Positions 42,781-52,682 of a stretch of DNA of 64,000 nt are shown here, piece by piece. Source of the DNA: Methanomicrobiaceae archaeon (GTDB lineage Archaea; Halobacteriota; Methanomicrobia; Methanomicrobiales; Methanomicrobiaceae). The notes under the pieces are model-generated. The model saw only the letters and a list, made by a program, of their open reading frames with translations. It made no database searches and was not told the DNA's origin. The stretch is taken from NCBI GenBank assembly GCA_016926855.1, contig JAFGNT010000021.1:1-64000 (forward strand), given 5' to 3'. Position 1 is the stretch's first letter. The number at the start of each line of letters is the position of its first letter. A program made the position numbers and the translations under genes.

Positions 42781-45357
42781 TCACGATTGTCCGCCGTATC
42801 GATATACTCCCTTCGGCACGGTGATCTCAAACCGTGCGCCGACGCCCGGTTCACCGGTTTCACAGATAGTCATCCCGGTGAAACCGAGGATTTCCCGGGC
42901 AATAAAGAGGCCGAATCCCGTGTTCCGTCCGTATCCCCGTTTAAAAATCATTTCTTTCTTTTCTTCGGGAATGCCGGTGCCGTCATCCTCATAGACAAGT
43001 GAAAGCCCTTCCGGATTTTCATGGCACTCGATATTGATACGGGTAACACGTTCCCCGTGGCGATGTGAGTTTTCGATGAGATTTGCAAAGACATTCTGGA
43101 GCATCGGATCGGCAAAGATCTCGATGCCCCGGCATTCGCAGGAAATGTTTGTTTTTCCCGTCGTCTGGGTACAGTACCGTTCGATGCTCTGCCAGAACGG
43201 TTTTACAACTCCGAGATTCTGGTATGCCTTTGTGAACTCGATCTGGCGCGATAGCGCTTCTGCAGCGGAATAAATTTTCCCGAGGTAATCCTTTACAGCG
43301 ACCGGGTCGTCCTCGGTCTCCCGGGCAAGCTTGACATACCCGGTCAGTGCAAGCAGTTGGTTCGCCATATCGTGCCGTGTCACGCTGTTGAGCAGGTATA
43401 GCTGCCTGTTCGCCTCTCTGAGCTCCTTTTCCGCCTGTATTCGCTCTGAAATATCCCGGAAGGCGACCTGAATTGCGGGCTCCCCCTCAAAGAAATATTT
43501 CGTCGCTATGACTTCGACATCGAACACCGTGCCGTCCAGCCTGATGAATTTCTCCTCAAGCGGAGGGACTATCTGGTTCAGACTGTCATTCAAGCTCCGG
43601 ATCCTTTCCTTCACATCCTCCCTCGAATCAGGGTGGACACAATCAAGAACAGGCTTCCCGATATATTTCTCATTGTTTACGGCACCTAACATTTCTCTGG
43701 CTGTCTCATTGATAAAAATGACCCGGCCCTGCTGATGAATAACCACGCCCTCGAAGGACTGCTCCATAAGGCTCCGGTATCGCTCCTCGCTCTCGCGGAG
43801 TGCTTCTTCACTTCGTTTGCGTTCGGTGATATCGGTCGCGATGCTCATGACAACATCGCGATCGCTCCACCGGATGCGTTTTGCCACCACCTGAAGCGGA
43901 AGGATCGTTCCGTCCTTCCTGACGTGGGAGACTTCGAAGGTAGCTTCGCCCTCTTCCATCAGGTCACGTATCCTCTGATCATAGAGTTCGGTGTCTTTCG
44001 GTACATCGAGGTCGTGAAGATTCAGCGCAAAAAACTCTTCGCGCGTATACCCGTGCAGATCCAGATTTTTCTGGTTTGTGTAGAGGAAATAGCCGTCCGT
44101 GTCATGGATAGTGATGGCGGCGGGCGATGTTTCGATAAAACTGGCGAGAAGACCGGCCTTTTCCTCGGCCTCTCGCCTGCCGGTCAGATCGCGGATCGAT
44201 TCGATTGCACCGAACATCTCGCCGTTTTCGTTGAAGAGGGGAGCGGCCTTTCCCCAGAGGACTGCCTTTTTCCCGTGCAGATGCGGGAGAGACGTATCAG
44301 CGATGAGCAGTTTACCCTCTCTCCGAATGATATTATGATACTGCAGTTTCAGGATCTCCTCCTCGGGTGCGAAGATCAGATCAATAAGTATCTTTCTCCG
44401 TTCCCCAAAAAATGGGATTGTATATTCGTGGTTGCCCTTTCCCAGCATGTCCGCTGCCGCAACACCGGTCATCTCCTCTATTGCATGGTTCCATGCTATC
44501 ACTCTTCCCTCGCGATCAATGGCAAAGGTCGGATCGGGGAGAAAATTGATGATATCGGAGAGCATTTTCTCAGATTTGCGGAGGGCGGTTTCAACCTCCT
44601 TTGTTTCCGAAATATCCCGTCCAACCGACTGGAACTCGATGAGTGTTCCCTTTTCGTCGAATATTGCACGGTCAATCCAGCGTTGCCACCGGACTGTCCC
44701 GTCGGGCATGATGACCCGTTGGTCCATTTTTCCCACCGGATGCTCGGGTGTGAGAGAGTCGATAAGTATCCGCACGTCCCTGAGATCGTCGGGCGGACTA
44801 TCGGGGGTGAATTTTTTCCCGAGTATATCCTCCCTGCTTCTGCCGAAATATTTGCAATACGCCTCGTTGACGAACACATGAGTCCCATCGGGAAGGAAAC
44901 GGGAGATCAGTTCTGTCTGATCCTCGACCACGTCACGATAACGCTGCTCACTTTCGATAAGGGCAATTTCCACCCTGTACCGTTTGAGCGACTGGCGGAC
45001 AAGGTTTGCCAGTTCGGTAAACTGCGCCCGGGGATCCCCTCCCTTCTGGAGATAGAAGTCGGCCCCGCTGTTCAGGGCCTCGATCACCACCTGTTCCCGT
45101 CCCCTCCCGGTAAAGATGATGAAGGGAATCGTATTTCCGGCTGCCCGAATCCGCTTCAGAAGCTCGATCCCGTCAATATCCGGCATCTGGTAATCGGAGA
45201 TGACAGCATCGTATAATCCACTCTCGATCATCGAAAGCCCCTCCATGGCGGACGGGGCTGTATCGACGGAAAAATCCCCTGCCTTTTCCAGAAACAGCTT
45301 GCAGATCTCAAGAAGGGCGGGTTCGTCATCGATATATAAAAGGCGATCGGGTGGCAT
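42781..45357 (-). CDS. Hybrid PAS-domain histidine kinase with N-terminal receiver
   Basis: The 858-residue protein has a receiver domain first (RLLYIDDEPALLEICKLFLE; phosphoacceptor aspartate in DAVISDYQMPDIDG), then about four PAS domains with their C-terminal motifs (for example FLPDGTHVFVNEAYCKYFG and HDTDGYFLYTNQKNL). The kinase part has the phosphohistidine in SVTRHDMANQLLALTGY and an ATPase domain with NLIENSHRHGE, DDGTGIPEEKKEMIF and GFGLFIAREILGFTG. No membrane helix is seen, so it senses cytoplasmic signals. AAAGGA precedes the ATG. The separate regulators at 39310 or 52911 are possible partners, not shown. Confidence 0.92.
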   Translation of the reverse strand: MPPDRLLYIDDEPALLEICKLFLEKAGDFSVDTAPSAMEGLSMIESGLYDAVISDYQMPDIDGIELLKRIRAAGNTIPFIIFTGRGREQVVIEALNSGADFYLQKGGDPRAQFTELANLVRQSLKRYRVEIALIESEQRYRDVVEDQTELISRFLPDGTHVFVNEAYCKYFGRSREDILGKKFTPDSPPDDLRDVRILIDSLTPEHPVGKMDQRVIMPDGTVRWQRWIDRAIFDEKGTLIEFQSVGRDISETKEVETALRKSEKMLSDIINFLPDPTFAIDREGRVIAWNHAIEEMTGVAAADMLGKGNHEYTIPFFGERRKILIDLIFAPEEEILKLQYHNIIRREGKLLIADTSLPHLHGKKAVLWGKAAPLFNENGEMFGAIESIRDLTGRREAEEKAGLLASFIETSPAAITIHDTDGYFLYTNQKNLDLHGYTREEFFALNLHDLDVPKDTELYDQRIRDLMEEGEATFEVSHVRKDGTILPLQVVAKRIRWSDRDVVMSIATDITERKRSEEALRESEERYRSLMEQSFEGVVIHQQGRVIFINETAREMLGAVNNEKYIGKPVLDCVHPDSREDVKERIRSLNDSLNQIVPPLEEKFIRLDGTVFDVEVIATKYFFEGEPAIQVAFRDISERIQAEKELREANRQLYLLNSVTRHDMANQLLALTGYVKLARETEDDPVAVKDYLGKIYSAAEALSRQIEFTKAYQNLGVVKPFWQSIERYCTQTTGKTNISCECRGIEIFADPMLQNVFANLIENSHRHGERVTRINIECHENPEGLSLVYEDDGTGIPEEKKEMIFKRGYGRNTGFGLFIAREILGFTGMTICETGEPGVGARFEITVPKGVYRYGGQS

Positions 45358-45560
45358 GAAAATCCTTTTTGAGAGATTAATGATTAAAAGGAGGGTTTAT
45401 TAATAATCCTTTTCTTATTGGATGCGGAGATGCCGGGTCCCCCTGCATCTCTCCACGGGTCATTATCATCGAAAGGGTGTGTGAGGACTGATTGCAGACT
45501 ATGACATCGGTATACGGCGTGCATACCCTCCTCAGGCGATCAAGCCTGGGTGCAAAAAAA

Positions 45561-46829
45561 TCAGAGTACCGGTTTTGGGGGTTTCATCAGGAAGAATGCG
45601 ATGAAAAAACCGAGGACCGCAAGGGCCAGTACGTAGGGAAACACTCCGATATAGGATCCGCTTGAGGTTTTGATGAATCCTGCGAGCTGCGGCCCGGCAA
45701 TCGCACCCGCACCATAGGCGAGGAAGACGACCCCGTAACATCGCGGATAGTCGCAGGTCCCGAAATAACTCCCCGTCGTCGTCGGTGCGATGGCAAGCCA
45801 GCCACCGAGGCATCCCCAGAGTATGCTGAAGGCAAGGATGTACACCGGTACAACGGGGATCTGCCACATGAGGAGTGATGCCAGAGCGATCAGGACAAAC
45901 GAGATCATGGCAGCGTTCCGGGGTGTAACAGAGTCGGTAAGTGCCCCGAAGACGGGACGTCCCCCGCCATTGAAAAGTGCGAAGAACCCGACAAGGAAGA
46001 TGGCAAGACCCGTCTCGATTCCTACATCGGTGCCCACCGGTTTGGCAATCGAGATTGCCATGAGGCCTGCAAGACAGCCGATGAAGTAACAGGCCCAGAG
46101 CCCGTAGAATGACGGGGATGTGAGCATCATCGACCGGTTACATTCGCAGGCTTTTTCCTCACCGGGTTTCAATGTAGGGGGTGTCCATCCTCCCGGAACC
46201 CACCCTGACGCGGGGAATTTCAATGGCAGGGCGAGCAGGAGTGTGAGGATGATAAACGCGACACCAAAGATCCTGAATGTGTTCATCACACCGAATGCGG
46301 CAATGAGGTATCCGGCACTATTTGCAGTGAAAACCGCGGAAAATCCGAACCCGAGAACCGTAAGTCCGACGGCAAGACCCCTCCGGTCGGGGAACCAGCG
46401 TGCTGAAACGGCAACCGGCACCCCATAGGCGATGCCCACGCCGATCCCTCCGATCATTCCGTACACTACGTAAAGCATCGGAACAGATGTCGAAAAGGAT
46501 GCGAGAAGCCAGCCAAGGCCCGTCAGTACTCCTCCGATGATTGTCACGTTCCGGGGTCCGTATATATCGATGTACTTCCCGGCAAACGGCATGGTAAGTG
46601 CAAAGAATGCCAGAAATACCGAAAACGGCAGCAGGATGTCATTTGCAGTGACCGTCTGTCCCAGCACCCCGGTGTAATAATCGGTAAGCGGTTTTACAAA
46701 GACACTCCACGAATAGATGGAGCCCAGGCAGAGGTTGATGATCAGGCCTACGGCAACGAGCACCCACCTCCCCTTTTCCGGGGGCATCCCAAAAAGGGAT
46801 GGTTCATCTCCGACAGGATTACCGTTCAT
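45561..46829 (-). CDS. OFA-family MFS transporter
   Basis: The 422-residue protein has twelve predicted helices of the major facilitator superfamily and OFA features: GLIINLCLGSIYSWSVFVKP in helix 1, FALTMPFAGKYIDIYGPR, GIGVGIAYGVPVAVSARWFP followed by DRRGLAVGLTV, and GPQLAGFIKTSSGSY near the end. OFA members exchange oxalate and formate or carry other monocarboxylates; formate is attractive for a methanogen with fdhD, but not shown. A 20-residue cytoplasmic loop holds the cysteines EKACECN. AGGAGG lies before the ATG. Confidence 0.87.
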   Translation of the reverse strand: MNGNPVGDEPSLFGMPPEKGRWVLVAVGLIINLCLGSIYSWSVFVKPLTDYYTGVLGQTVTANDILLPFSVFLAFFALTMPFAGKYIDIYGPRNVTIIGGVLTGLGWLLASFSTSVPMLYVVYGMIGGIGVGIAYGVPVAVSARWFPDRRGLAVGLTVLGFGFSAVFTANSAGYLIAAFGVMNTFRIFGVAFIILTLLLALPLKFPASGWVPGGWTPPTLKPGEEKACECNRSMMLTSPSFYGLWACYFIGCLAGLMAISIAKPVGTDVGIETGLAIFLVGFFALFNGGGRPVFGALTDSVTPRNAAMISFVLIALASLLMWQIPVVPVYILAFSILWGCLGGWLAIAPTTTGSYFGTCDYPRCYGVVFLAYGAGAIAGPQLAGFIKTSSGSYIGVFPYVLALAVLGFFIAFFLMKPPKPVL

Positions 46830-47294
46830 GACATGTCCCTCCTGAATGAAACAGCGGGATGGTTTTTTCTTCAGGCATCGAGAGGTCGCAGGGATCCGAT
46901 CCGGGTTCCATTACTGCGATTCTCTCATTTCCCGTGGGACTGCTTCCTATGTGATTCACCACCTTCACGAATTTCTAACATTATTAATCATGATAAAATA
47001 AAAAATGTTGTGATTTGTATATGGTGAGAAGCGATACCTGAGGGAAAGGCACCGGCACTTTTTTTGGCCTGACGCCCCTCTCCGGGAGGTTACTGGTGCA
47101 GGCCTTACTATGGTATATGCGAGAGTTTTAAGAGACGTAAATCAGTCCGATAATCTACGGATTGAGTAAAATAATGCATCTCTACCCGTTTACTGTTCCT
47201 GACCTGAGGATGGGGGACGAGGGATATGATGTCCCACGGTAAGGAAAAAGAGGCGATGCATACCCATCATAGTGCAGGAATTTTGCAGCACTTC

Positions 47295-47489
47295 TTATTT
47301 TTTACTGATGATTGTGTGGTTTTTTACATCAACACTGTACGCGGTGAAATCATCGAGAAGGTCAAGGGCGTTAATCCTCATGTCGATGAGCTCGGAATAA
47401 TTGAAGGAATCAAATTTTTTTTCACTGCCCTCATCCCAGAAAACCACGATTCCATTTTCCATCTTCTTACTGCCGACAATGTCTTTCAT
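47295..47489 (-). CDS. Small protein of unknown function (64 aa)
   Basis: The protein starts MKDIVGSKKMENGIVVFWDE and has a compact alternating beta/alpha pattern with LIDMRINALDLLDDFTAY. AAGGGGAA lies just before the ATG, which favours this strand over the 97-codon frame on the plus strand. No family recognised. The surrounding 46830-47294 and 47490-47917 stretches hold no other gene I can support. Confidence 0.5.
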   Translation of the reverse strand: MKDIVGSKKMENGIVVFWDEGSEKKFDSFNYSELIDMRINALDLLDDFTAYSVDVKNHTIISKK

Positions 47490-47917
47490 GGTTTCCCCTT
47501 AGTGCAGGAGGGAATATGAAAGTATCTGTCACAGGGATATCAACATCATCTTTCGTCATGAGGAGGGCCGCGTTTTCCCTTCTTTTTTCCCCCGGGATCC
47601 GATCCCGTTTCGCGATCCCCCACCGTGGAAACCGACTCCCGCACCCTTCTCTCTATAAACTCCCCTCTCAGACGCACACAGACGCGATTTAAGCGGGTGC
47701 CGTTCGTGAAAGAACCAACAAACCCACGGAAAACAGGATATACGGCACCACGGGCCCCGATATATTGATCGGTGTGTACGCACCTGGAAGAAAACAACAA
47801 GGCCCCGCACGACGGCGAAAAATGCAGGACGAATACGGGCGATGGCGAAGAAGAATCAACCACGAACCGGAACGAACCTCTCCAGAAAGGCTGCGGGGGT
47901 AAAATTAAAAGAGTTGG

Positions 47918-48610
47918 TTACCTTCTTCTCCGCACTGCCCCGACCGTGAGCAGCAGGCCGATGAGGGTGATGAGCGGAAGTGCGAGGGTGGGGAATTCAG
48001 GGACGGAGACGGAGACGGGTTCAATTGCGAGCGAACTCTGTAAATAGACCGTCGCAGGAGATTGCGGGTCCGTATGCAGAAGGTAAAATCCCGAGGAAGG
48101 AGGCGTCATCGAGAGAGAGAAAAGGATTGTCGCCGCCTGCCCTTCTCCAAGGGTGAATTGATGCCATCCCGTCGCCATGGCTACGTCGTCAGGAGCCGAA
48201 ATGGGCACACCATTCATATTGTCCAGCGTCATTTGTATGAAATTGTTATGGATATCCCCAAACACATACCCCGGTTCATCGATTTCCCAGACCTGCCCCG
48301 GAGCCGGGGAGCCGTGAGTGTCTCCGAATTCGTTAAAGAACGTGTTGACGGCTTCATCGATTTCAGCATCGAAAAATCCAAGAACGGTATGGGTTCCCGG
48401 TTCGTTAACCTGGACGGCAATTACTCCCAGCCCCGTGGAAGGATCAAATCCGGTAAGGTCCACCCCGGCCGGATAGCCGGATCCTCCCGCACTGTAGAGA
48501 GCGCCATCCACATTCAGGTCCCATTCATACATGGTGACATCAACCGCTGCAGCACCTTGCACCAGTGCCAACAGCAGCACAGCGAATGTACAGATTGCCA
48601 GACTTTTCAT
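47918..48610 (-). CDS. PEF-CTERM surface protein
   Basis: The 230-residue precursor has a signal peptide (KSLAICTFAVLLLALVQGAA), a beta-rich body without recognised domains (segments such as GTHTVLGFFDAEIDEAVNTF) and a PEF-CTERM tail: SVPEFPTLALPLIT, a hydrophobic helix and the basic end GAVRRRR. It is expected to be exported, cleaved and anchored by an archaeosortase. It shares the tail type, not the body, with the PEF-CTERM protein at 4797. It stands alone, with a tRNA gene upstream on the same strand. Confidence 0.85.
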   Translation of the reverse strand: MKSLAICTFAVLLLALVQGAAAVDVTMYEWDLNVDGALYSAGGSGYPAGVDLTGFDPSTGLGVIAVQVNEPGTHTVLGFFDAEIDEAVNTFFNEFGDTHGSPAPGQVWEIDEPGYVFGDIHNNFIQMTLDNMNGVPISAPDDVAMATGWHQFTLGEGQAATILFSLSMTPPSSGFYLLHTDPQSPATVYLQSSLAIEPVSVSVPEFPTLALPLITLIGLLLTVGAVRRRR

Positions 48611-48796
48611 CTTTTTAACGCTCCGCTATCATTACTCCCTGTCCGGAGTCACGTGTCCGGTACTTTTTGATTGGCTTAAAGATATGCCATGCACTTCCGA
48701 AAAAAGTAAAATCACCTGATCCGCCCCTGGCGTTACCGATAAAATTCGGCCATCCGTGGCGGGGCTCTCAGGGTGTGTGAAAATAGAAAGGAGAAG

Positions 48797-48868
48797 AGCC
48801 TCGGGCGGGAATTGAACCCGCGACCTCGTCCTTACCAAGGACGCGCAATACCTCTATGCCACCGAGGC
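48797..48868 (-). tRNA. tRNA-Thr (anticodon GGU)
   Basis: On the minus strand a 72-base cloverleaf runs from GCCTCGG (acceptor) to CCGAGGC with discriminator T. The anticodon stem CGTCC/GGACG closes the loop TTGGTAA, whose positions 34-36 are GGT. The T arm is GCGGG-TTCAATT-CCCGC. No intron is visible and CCA is not encoded. A TATA-like TATAAAA at 48900-48906 lies upstream at suitable spacing. Confidence 0.93.
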
Positions 48869-48971
48869 GCTGGTGCATCATACAGGTCGGCACGCAACGT
48901 ATAAAACATTACTGAAAAAGGATGAGAAGAAGGGAGTGTTTCCCCGGATTCCGGGGCCGGAAACGCGGGCG

Positions 48972-49685
48972 TTACCGGTGCAGGCCGAGGCGGTCGATGC
49001 TCGCAAGCACGCCCTCCAGCGTCCCGACCTCGATTACCGGGATCGCGGAATTTTTCGAAACGGCCTCCATCACCGGTTTGAAATCGATCGTGCCGTCACC
49101 GACCGCCGCATGGGAATCCTCCGTGCCGTCGTTGTCATGGAGGTGGAAATGGGCAACCGGGCACTCGAGAAACGCATCGAGGCAGCCGGTCAGGTGCGCA
49201 TGGCCGACGTCGAGCGCAAGGCCCAGCCCGCCGATGAGAGGGAGCTCATCCGGGCAGTGGAGGAAGAAATAGTGCCACTGCGGCATGTTCTCGATAAAAA
49301 ACGTGATCCCGGACTCCTCAGCACGCCGTGTCAGCTCGCCGAGCGACTTCTGCATCTGCACGATGGCCGGCTCCCGTTCCTGCACCCATGTGTAGTAGCC
49401 CGGGTGGACGACGACATCCGCATCGACCTCTCCCGCGACCTGAAATGCCTGCCCGATCACCTCGACGCTCGCCCGCCGGATCGGCTCGAGAGTACTCGCA
49501 ATATTGACGCCCCGGGCCGGAGCGTGGAGAAAATACTCGAACGAATAGCTTTCGAGCGGCTCCGCCGTTGCACAGAAGTGGCATCCGTCGTCCATGACCT
49601 CGACGATACCGGTCACCGGAGCGAGCATATCGAGGGCTTTTTCGAGAGGTTCGTGGCTGAGGCAGTGGGTGGACACTCCGAACAT
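48972..49685 (-). CDS. Sugar phosphate isomerase/epimerase-type TIM-barrel protein
   Basis: The 237-residue protein has the xylose-isomerase-like TIM-barrel pattern: MFGVSTHCLSHEPLEKALDM at the start, VVVHPGYYTWVQERE, TFFIENMPQWHYFF, LALDVGHAHLTG and HFHLHDNDGTEDSH with histidines, aspartate and glutamate placed to bind a divalent metal. The substrate is unknown; endonuclease IV relatives share the fold. The ATG at 49685 is preferred because the 47 codons above it lack family sequence. Confidence 0.8.
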   Translation of the reverse strand: MFGVSTHCLSHEPLEKALDMLAPVTGIVEVMDDGCHFCATAEPLESYSFEYFLHAPARGVNIASTLEPIRRASVEVIGQAFQVAGEVDADVVVHPGYYTWVQEREPAIVQMQKSLGELTRRAEESGITFFIENMPQWHYFFLHCPDELPLIGGLGLALDVGHAHLTGCLDAFLECPVAHFHLHDNDGTEDSHAAVGDGTIDFKPVMEAVSKNSAIPVIEVGTLEGVLASIDRLGLHR

Positions 49686-49870
49686 AAAGAAATGATACCC
49701 CGGAACAGTATAAAATCTGCCGAAGAGGACATCCGGAACGCCGCTCGCGGGTATCGTGCCGACACGGAAACATGGATTTCTTTCACCGTCCTGGTGGATC
49801 CCCGTGTAATCCCTGCCGCTCCGCACCCTTTTTCACCCTGCACGATTAAGATCCCTGCTGGTGATGGGGG

Positions 49871-50158
49871 TTGAAGCTTGAATATTTCAGGATACCGGAT
49901 ATTGCACAGCGGACGGGCATTCCGGAGGAGACCGTGCGCACGTATGCGGATATCTACGACGAATTCCTGACATGGGGAGATGACGGAAAAGAGCGGCTGT
50001 ACACCCCGGACGTGCTCTACATCATCGGGATCATCCACGGCATGGATACGGAGGGGAGGTCACCGGACGACATCAGGGCAGAACTCGACCGGCGGTTTCC
50101 CCAGATCCGGGAAGACCGCTGCCGGGAGGAGAAAACAACGACCTGCCCGACGGACTGA
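49871..50158 (+). CDS. MerR-like helix-turn-helix protein
   Basis: The 95-residue protein opens with LEYFRIPDIAQRTGIPEETV, a MerR-type winged helix that reads DNA, then RTYADIYDEFL, YTPDVLYIIGIIHGMDTEGR and a charged end. It lacks the long coiled-coil effector part of full MerR regulators. The start is probably TTG at 49871; no ATG lies in frame before the middle of the gene. It is divergent from the isomerase gene and convergent with the MscS channel gene. Confidence 0.7.
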   Translation: MKLEYFRIPDIAQRTGIPEETVRTYADIYDEFLTWGDDGKERLYTPDVLYIIGIIHGMDTEGRSPDDIRAELDRRFPQIREDRCREEKTTTCPTD

Positions 50159-50176
50159 AAAAATGGAGAGATCCGG

Positions 50177-51199
50177 TTACCGCGTATGGATGTCCATCTG
50201 CGGGAACGGAATTTCAATGCCTTCCTCGCGGAAGCGTTCGTCAATCCGGAAATTGATGTGATCCTGGACGTCCCATGCCATGTTGAAGGCCTTCGCCCAG
50301 ATCACCATGGTATAATTCAGGCTCGATTCCCCGTGTTCGAGGAAGTATACGCTGGGTGCGGGGTCGTCAAGGACATAGTCCTCGGTCGCGGCGGCTTCAG
50401 TCGCGATCTCCATGAGCAGGTCCTTCACCCGGCGCACATCGCTCCCGTACGCGACCGAGACGGGAATCTTCACCTTCAGTTTTACATCAGGCATCGCATA
50501 GTTCGTGACGATGGAGTTGGCGATTTTCGAGTTCGGGATCGTGAGAAGCTGGTAGTCAAGCGTTTTTATCCGGGTGCTTCGCGGCCCGATGCTGAGAACA
50601 TCCCCGAGATTCCCGTCGATCTTTACCCGGTCACCGATCTTGAAGGGCTTGTCGACAAGGATGAGCGCTCCGCCGAAGAAATTGGAGATCAGGTCCTGTG
50701 CGGCGAGGGCGATGGCAAGGCCGAAGATACCCGCACCGGCAACGAGCGGGGTGATATCTATTTCGAGGTAGGAGAGCGCCAGCAGGAAGGCGATAAACCA
50801 GATAATATACTTGGCGGTTGCCTCAAGGATCCCGATGATCTTGTCATCAAGATCGCTCTCCGTGTGGGCCGCCAGCCACCGCCCGTAGAGAGCGATGAAA
50901 TTCTGTGTAAATGACGAGACCACCCACGCTCCGAGGAACAGAAAGAGTGTGACGAGATACCGGCTGTCTTTGAGCCATCCATACGCCTCCGGAATATCCG
51001 TCACCGCGATGCTGATGTACAGGGACACGGTAAGGATCGCGATAATCAGAGGTTTTCCAAACGCAAGTACGATGATATCATCAACACTTGATTCCGTCAT
51101 ATCCGCCCGGCCCGAAAGCCAGCGGTACACCTGATAAGCGATAAATGACAGGAAAATGCCTGCCATCAGTATAATGGCACCAAGCCATATCTCTGCCAT
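50177..51199 (-). CDS. MscS-family mechanosensitive channel
   Basis: The 340-residue membrane protein has four to five N-terminal helices and the MscS core: the pore helix VAGAGIFGLAIALAAQDLIS, FFGGALILVDKPFKIGDRVK, GDVLSIGPRSTRIKTLD and a C-terminal cytoplasmic domain (VSVAYGSDVRRVKDLLMEIA). It opens under membrane tension to release solutes during osmotic downshock. It is monocistronic. Confidence 0.93.
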   Translation of the reverse strand: MAEIWLGAIILMAGIFLSFIAYQVYRWLSGRADMTESSVDDIIVLAFGKPLIIAILTVSLYISIAVTDIPEAYGWLKDSRYLVTLFLFLGAWVVSSFTQNFIALYGRWLAAHTESDLDDKIIGILEATAKYIIWFIAFLLALSYLEIDITPLVAGAGIFGLAIALAAQDLISNFFGGALILVDKPFKIGDRVKIDGNLGDVLSIGPRSTRIKTLDYQLLTIPNSKIANSIVTNYAMPDVKLKVKIPVSVAYGSDVRRVKDLLMEIATEAAATEDYVLDDPAPSVYFLEHGESSLNYTMVIWAKAFNMAWDVQDHINFRIDERFREEGIEIPFPQMDIHTR

Positions 51200-51269
51200 G
51201 GCAGGAATATTGGCGTGGCGTGGTCATAAACCCACGGATACGGGCCGGAATCCGGGATTTTCAGCCCTT

Positions 51270-51479
51270 TTACGATTCCGATGCCACAGTATAGCCATCG
51301 TACATGCTGTAGAGCCAGACGATGATGTACAGGGGGATGCCGATAATCATTGTCGACAATGCGGCAAACAGGATAGCAAGCACAAACAGCGCTACTGCCT
51401 TGAGAAGCTGTCCGGTATAGAACTGCCCGAGGCCGGGAATGAAAAACGACAGGACCAGCGCAATCAGGGGGGATGCCAT
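51270..51479 (-). CDS. Small two-helix membrane protein (TM2-like)
   Basis: The 69-residue protein is nearly all hydrophobic: MASPLIALVLSFFIPGLGQF with YTGQLLKAVALFVL, then STMIIGIPLYIIVWLYSMYD. The FIPGLGQFYTGQ turn and the end WLYSMYDGYTVA recall the TM2 group of small membrane proteins, whose function is not settled. Confidence 0.7.
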   Translation of the reverse strand: MASPLIALVLSFFIPGLGQFYTGQLLKAVALFVLAILFAALSTMIIGIPLYIIVWLYSMYDGYTVASES

Positions 51480-51599
51480 GGATTCATTGTGGTACAGGCA
51501 GGGTAATAAATGTGATTAAAAAAACGTGTCCGGCGGCCGGCAATCATGCCCCTGTCGGCATGCTTATGAATCCTGCAGTGCGATGTATCTGAGAACTCC

Positions 51600-52625
51600 A
51601 TGCCCCGCGGAAACGAGATTATAGCAGCACTGAACGAGACACTGGACCGCTCCATCACCGTCATGCATATATGCGGCACCCATGAGGCGTCCATATCACG
51701 GTCCGGCCTCCGGAGTGTCCTTCCCAGCGGACTGAAGATCGTCATGGGCCCCGGGTGCCCCGTCTGCATCACCCCGCAGGGCGAGATCGATGCGACCCTC
51801 GATCTCGTTGACAAAGGGTGTATCATCGCGACATACGGGGACCTCCTGAGAGTGCCCGGCTCCCGGGGATCGATCGAATCATGCGGGGGCGATGTACGCG
51901 TCGTGCAGGGCATCCACAAGGCAGTCGAAATCGCCGAAAAAACGGATAAAGAGGTAGTATTCATCTCGGTCGGCTTCGAGACAACGGCACCGACGGTGGC
52001 CGCGACAATCGTTTTGGAGCCCCCGGAAAACTTCAGCATTCTCAGCTGCCACCGGCTCGTTCCGCCGGCGATGAAATGGCTGCTCGAGCAGGGCGAGGCG
52101 AAACTCGACGGGTTTCTTCTTCCGGGGCACGTGTGTGTCGTCGACGGGTACGAAGGGTACGAGGCGTTCCCGGTCCCGCAGGTGGTCGCGGGCTTCGAAC
52201 CCGAGGACATCCTTCTCGCGCTGCTCATGATCGTCCGGCAGGTAAAAGACGGCCGGCACGAAGTCGAAAACGCTTACCCGCGGGCCGTGTGCCGTGAAGG
52301 AAATGTCACGGCAAAAGAGCTCATGTACCGTGTCTTCGAGCCCTGCGACGTGGAATGGCGCGGTTTCCCGGTCATCCCGGATTCCGGGCTGAAACTCCGG
52401 CCCGAATATGCCCGGTATGATGCACAGAAGAAGTTTGATCTGGAAATCCGGCACGTGGACAAGCATTCGGCGTGCATCTGCGACAGGGTGCTCCGCGGGA
52501 TTGCGAGCCCCACCGACTGCAAACTCTTCGGAAAGGTCTGTACGCCGAGAAAACCCGTCGGCCCGTGCATGGTCAGCCACGAAGGGGCCTGCAAGATCTG
52601 GCACCTCTACCAGCGCGAACGGTGA
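51600..52625 (+). CDS. hypD: Hydrogenase maturation protein HypD
   Basis: HypD, with HypC, builds the Fe(CN)2CO unit of NiFe hydrogenases. The 341-residue protein has the three family cysteine regions: TVMHICGTHEASIS, MGPGCPVCITPQGEID and the C-terminal 4Fe-4S region with SACICDRVLRGIASPTDC, KVCTPRKPVGPCM and EGACKIWHLY, plus TYGDLLRVPGS and VGFETTAPTVA. No other hyp gene is adjacent. The start lies close to a TATA-like TTATGAA, so the mRNA may be nearly leaderless. Confidence 0.95.
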   Translation: MPRGNEIIAALNETLDRSITVMHICGTHEASISRSGLRSVLPSGLKIVMGPGCPVCITPQGEIDATLDLVDKGCIIATYGDLLRVPGSRGSIESCGGDVRVVQGIHKAVEIAEKTDKEVVFISVGFETTAPTVAATIVLEPPENFSILSCHRLVPPAMKWLLEQGEAKLDGFLLPGHVCVVDGYEGYEAFPVPQVVAGFEPEDILLALLMIVRQVKDGRHEVENAYPRAVCREGNVTAKELMYRVFEPCDVEWRGFPVIPDSGLKLRPEYARYDAQKKFDLEIRHVDKHSACICDRVLRGIASPTDCKLFGKVCTPRKPVGPCMVSHEGACKIWHLYQRER

Positions 52626-52682
52626 GCGCCGGAATCTCTATCATTTGTCTTTTTATACCCCGAGAACACATAGTAGTGAAGA

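Noticed and set aside
43735-45216. 493-codon frame antisense to the histidine kinase
   Set aside because: The minus strand has receiver, PAS and kinase motifs through this whole stretch.
46833-47027. 64-codon frame upstream of the OFA transporter
   Set aside because: Antisense to the transporter's promoter and leader; composition random and no ribosome site.
47226-47519. 97-codon plus-strand frame
   Set aside because: The minus-strand 64-codon frame has a good ribosome site and a more natural sequence.
47546-47863. 105-codon minus-strand frame
   Set aside because: Low-complexity, Arg/Ser-rich shadow-like sequence with no ribosome site.
48873-49874. 333-codon frame on the plus strand
   Set aside because: Antisense to the TIM-barrel isomerase, whose metal-binding motifs are on the minus strand.
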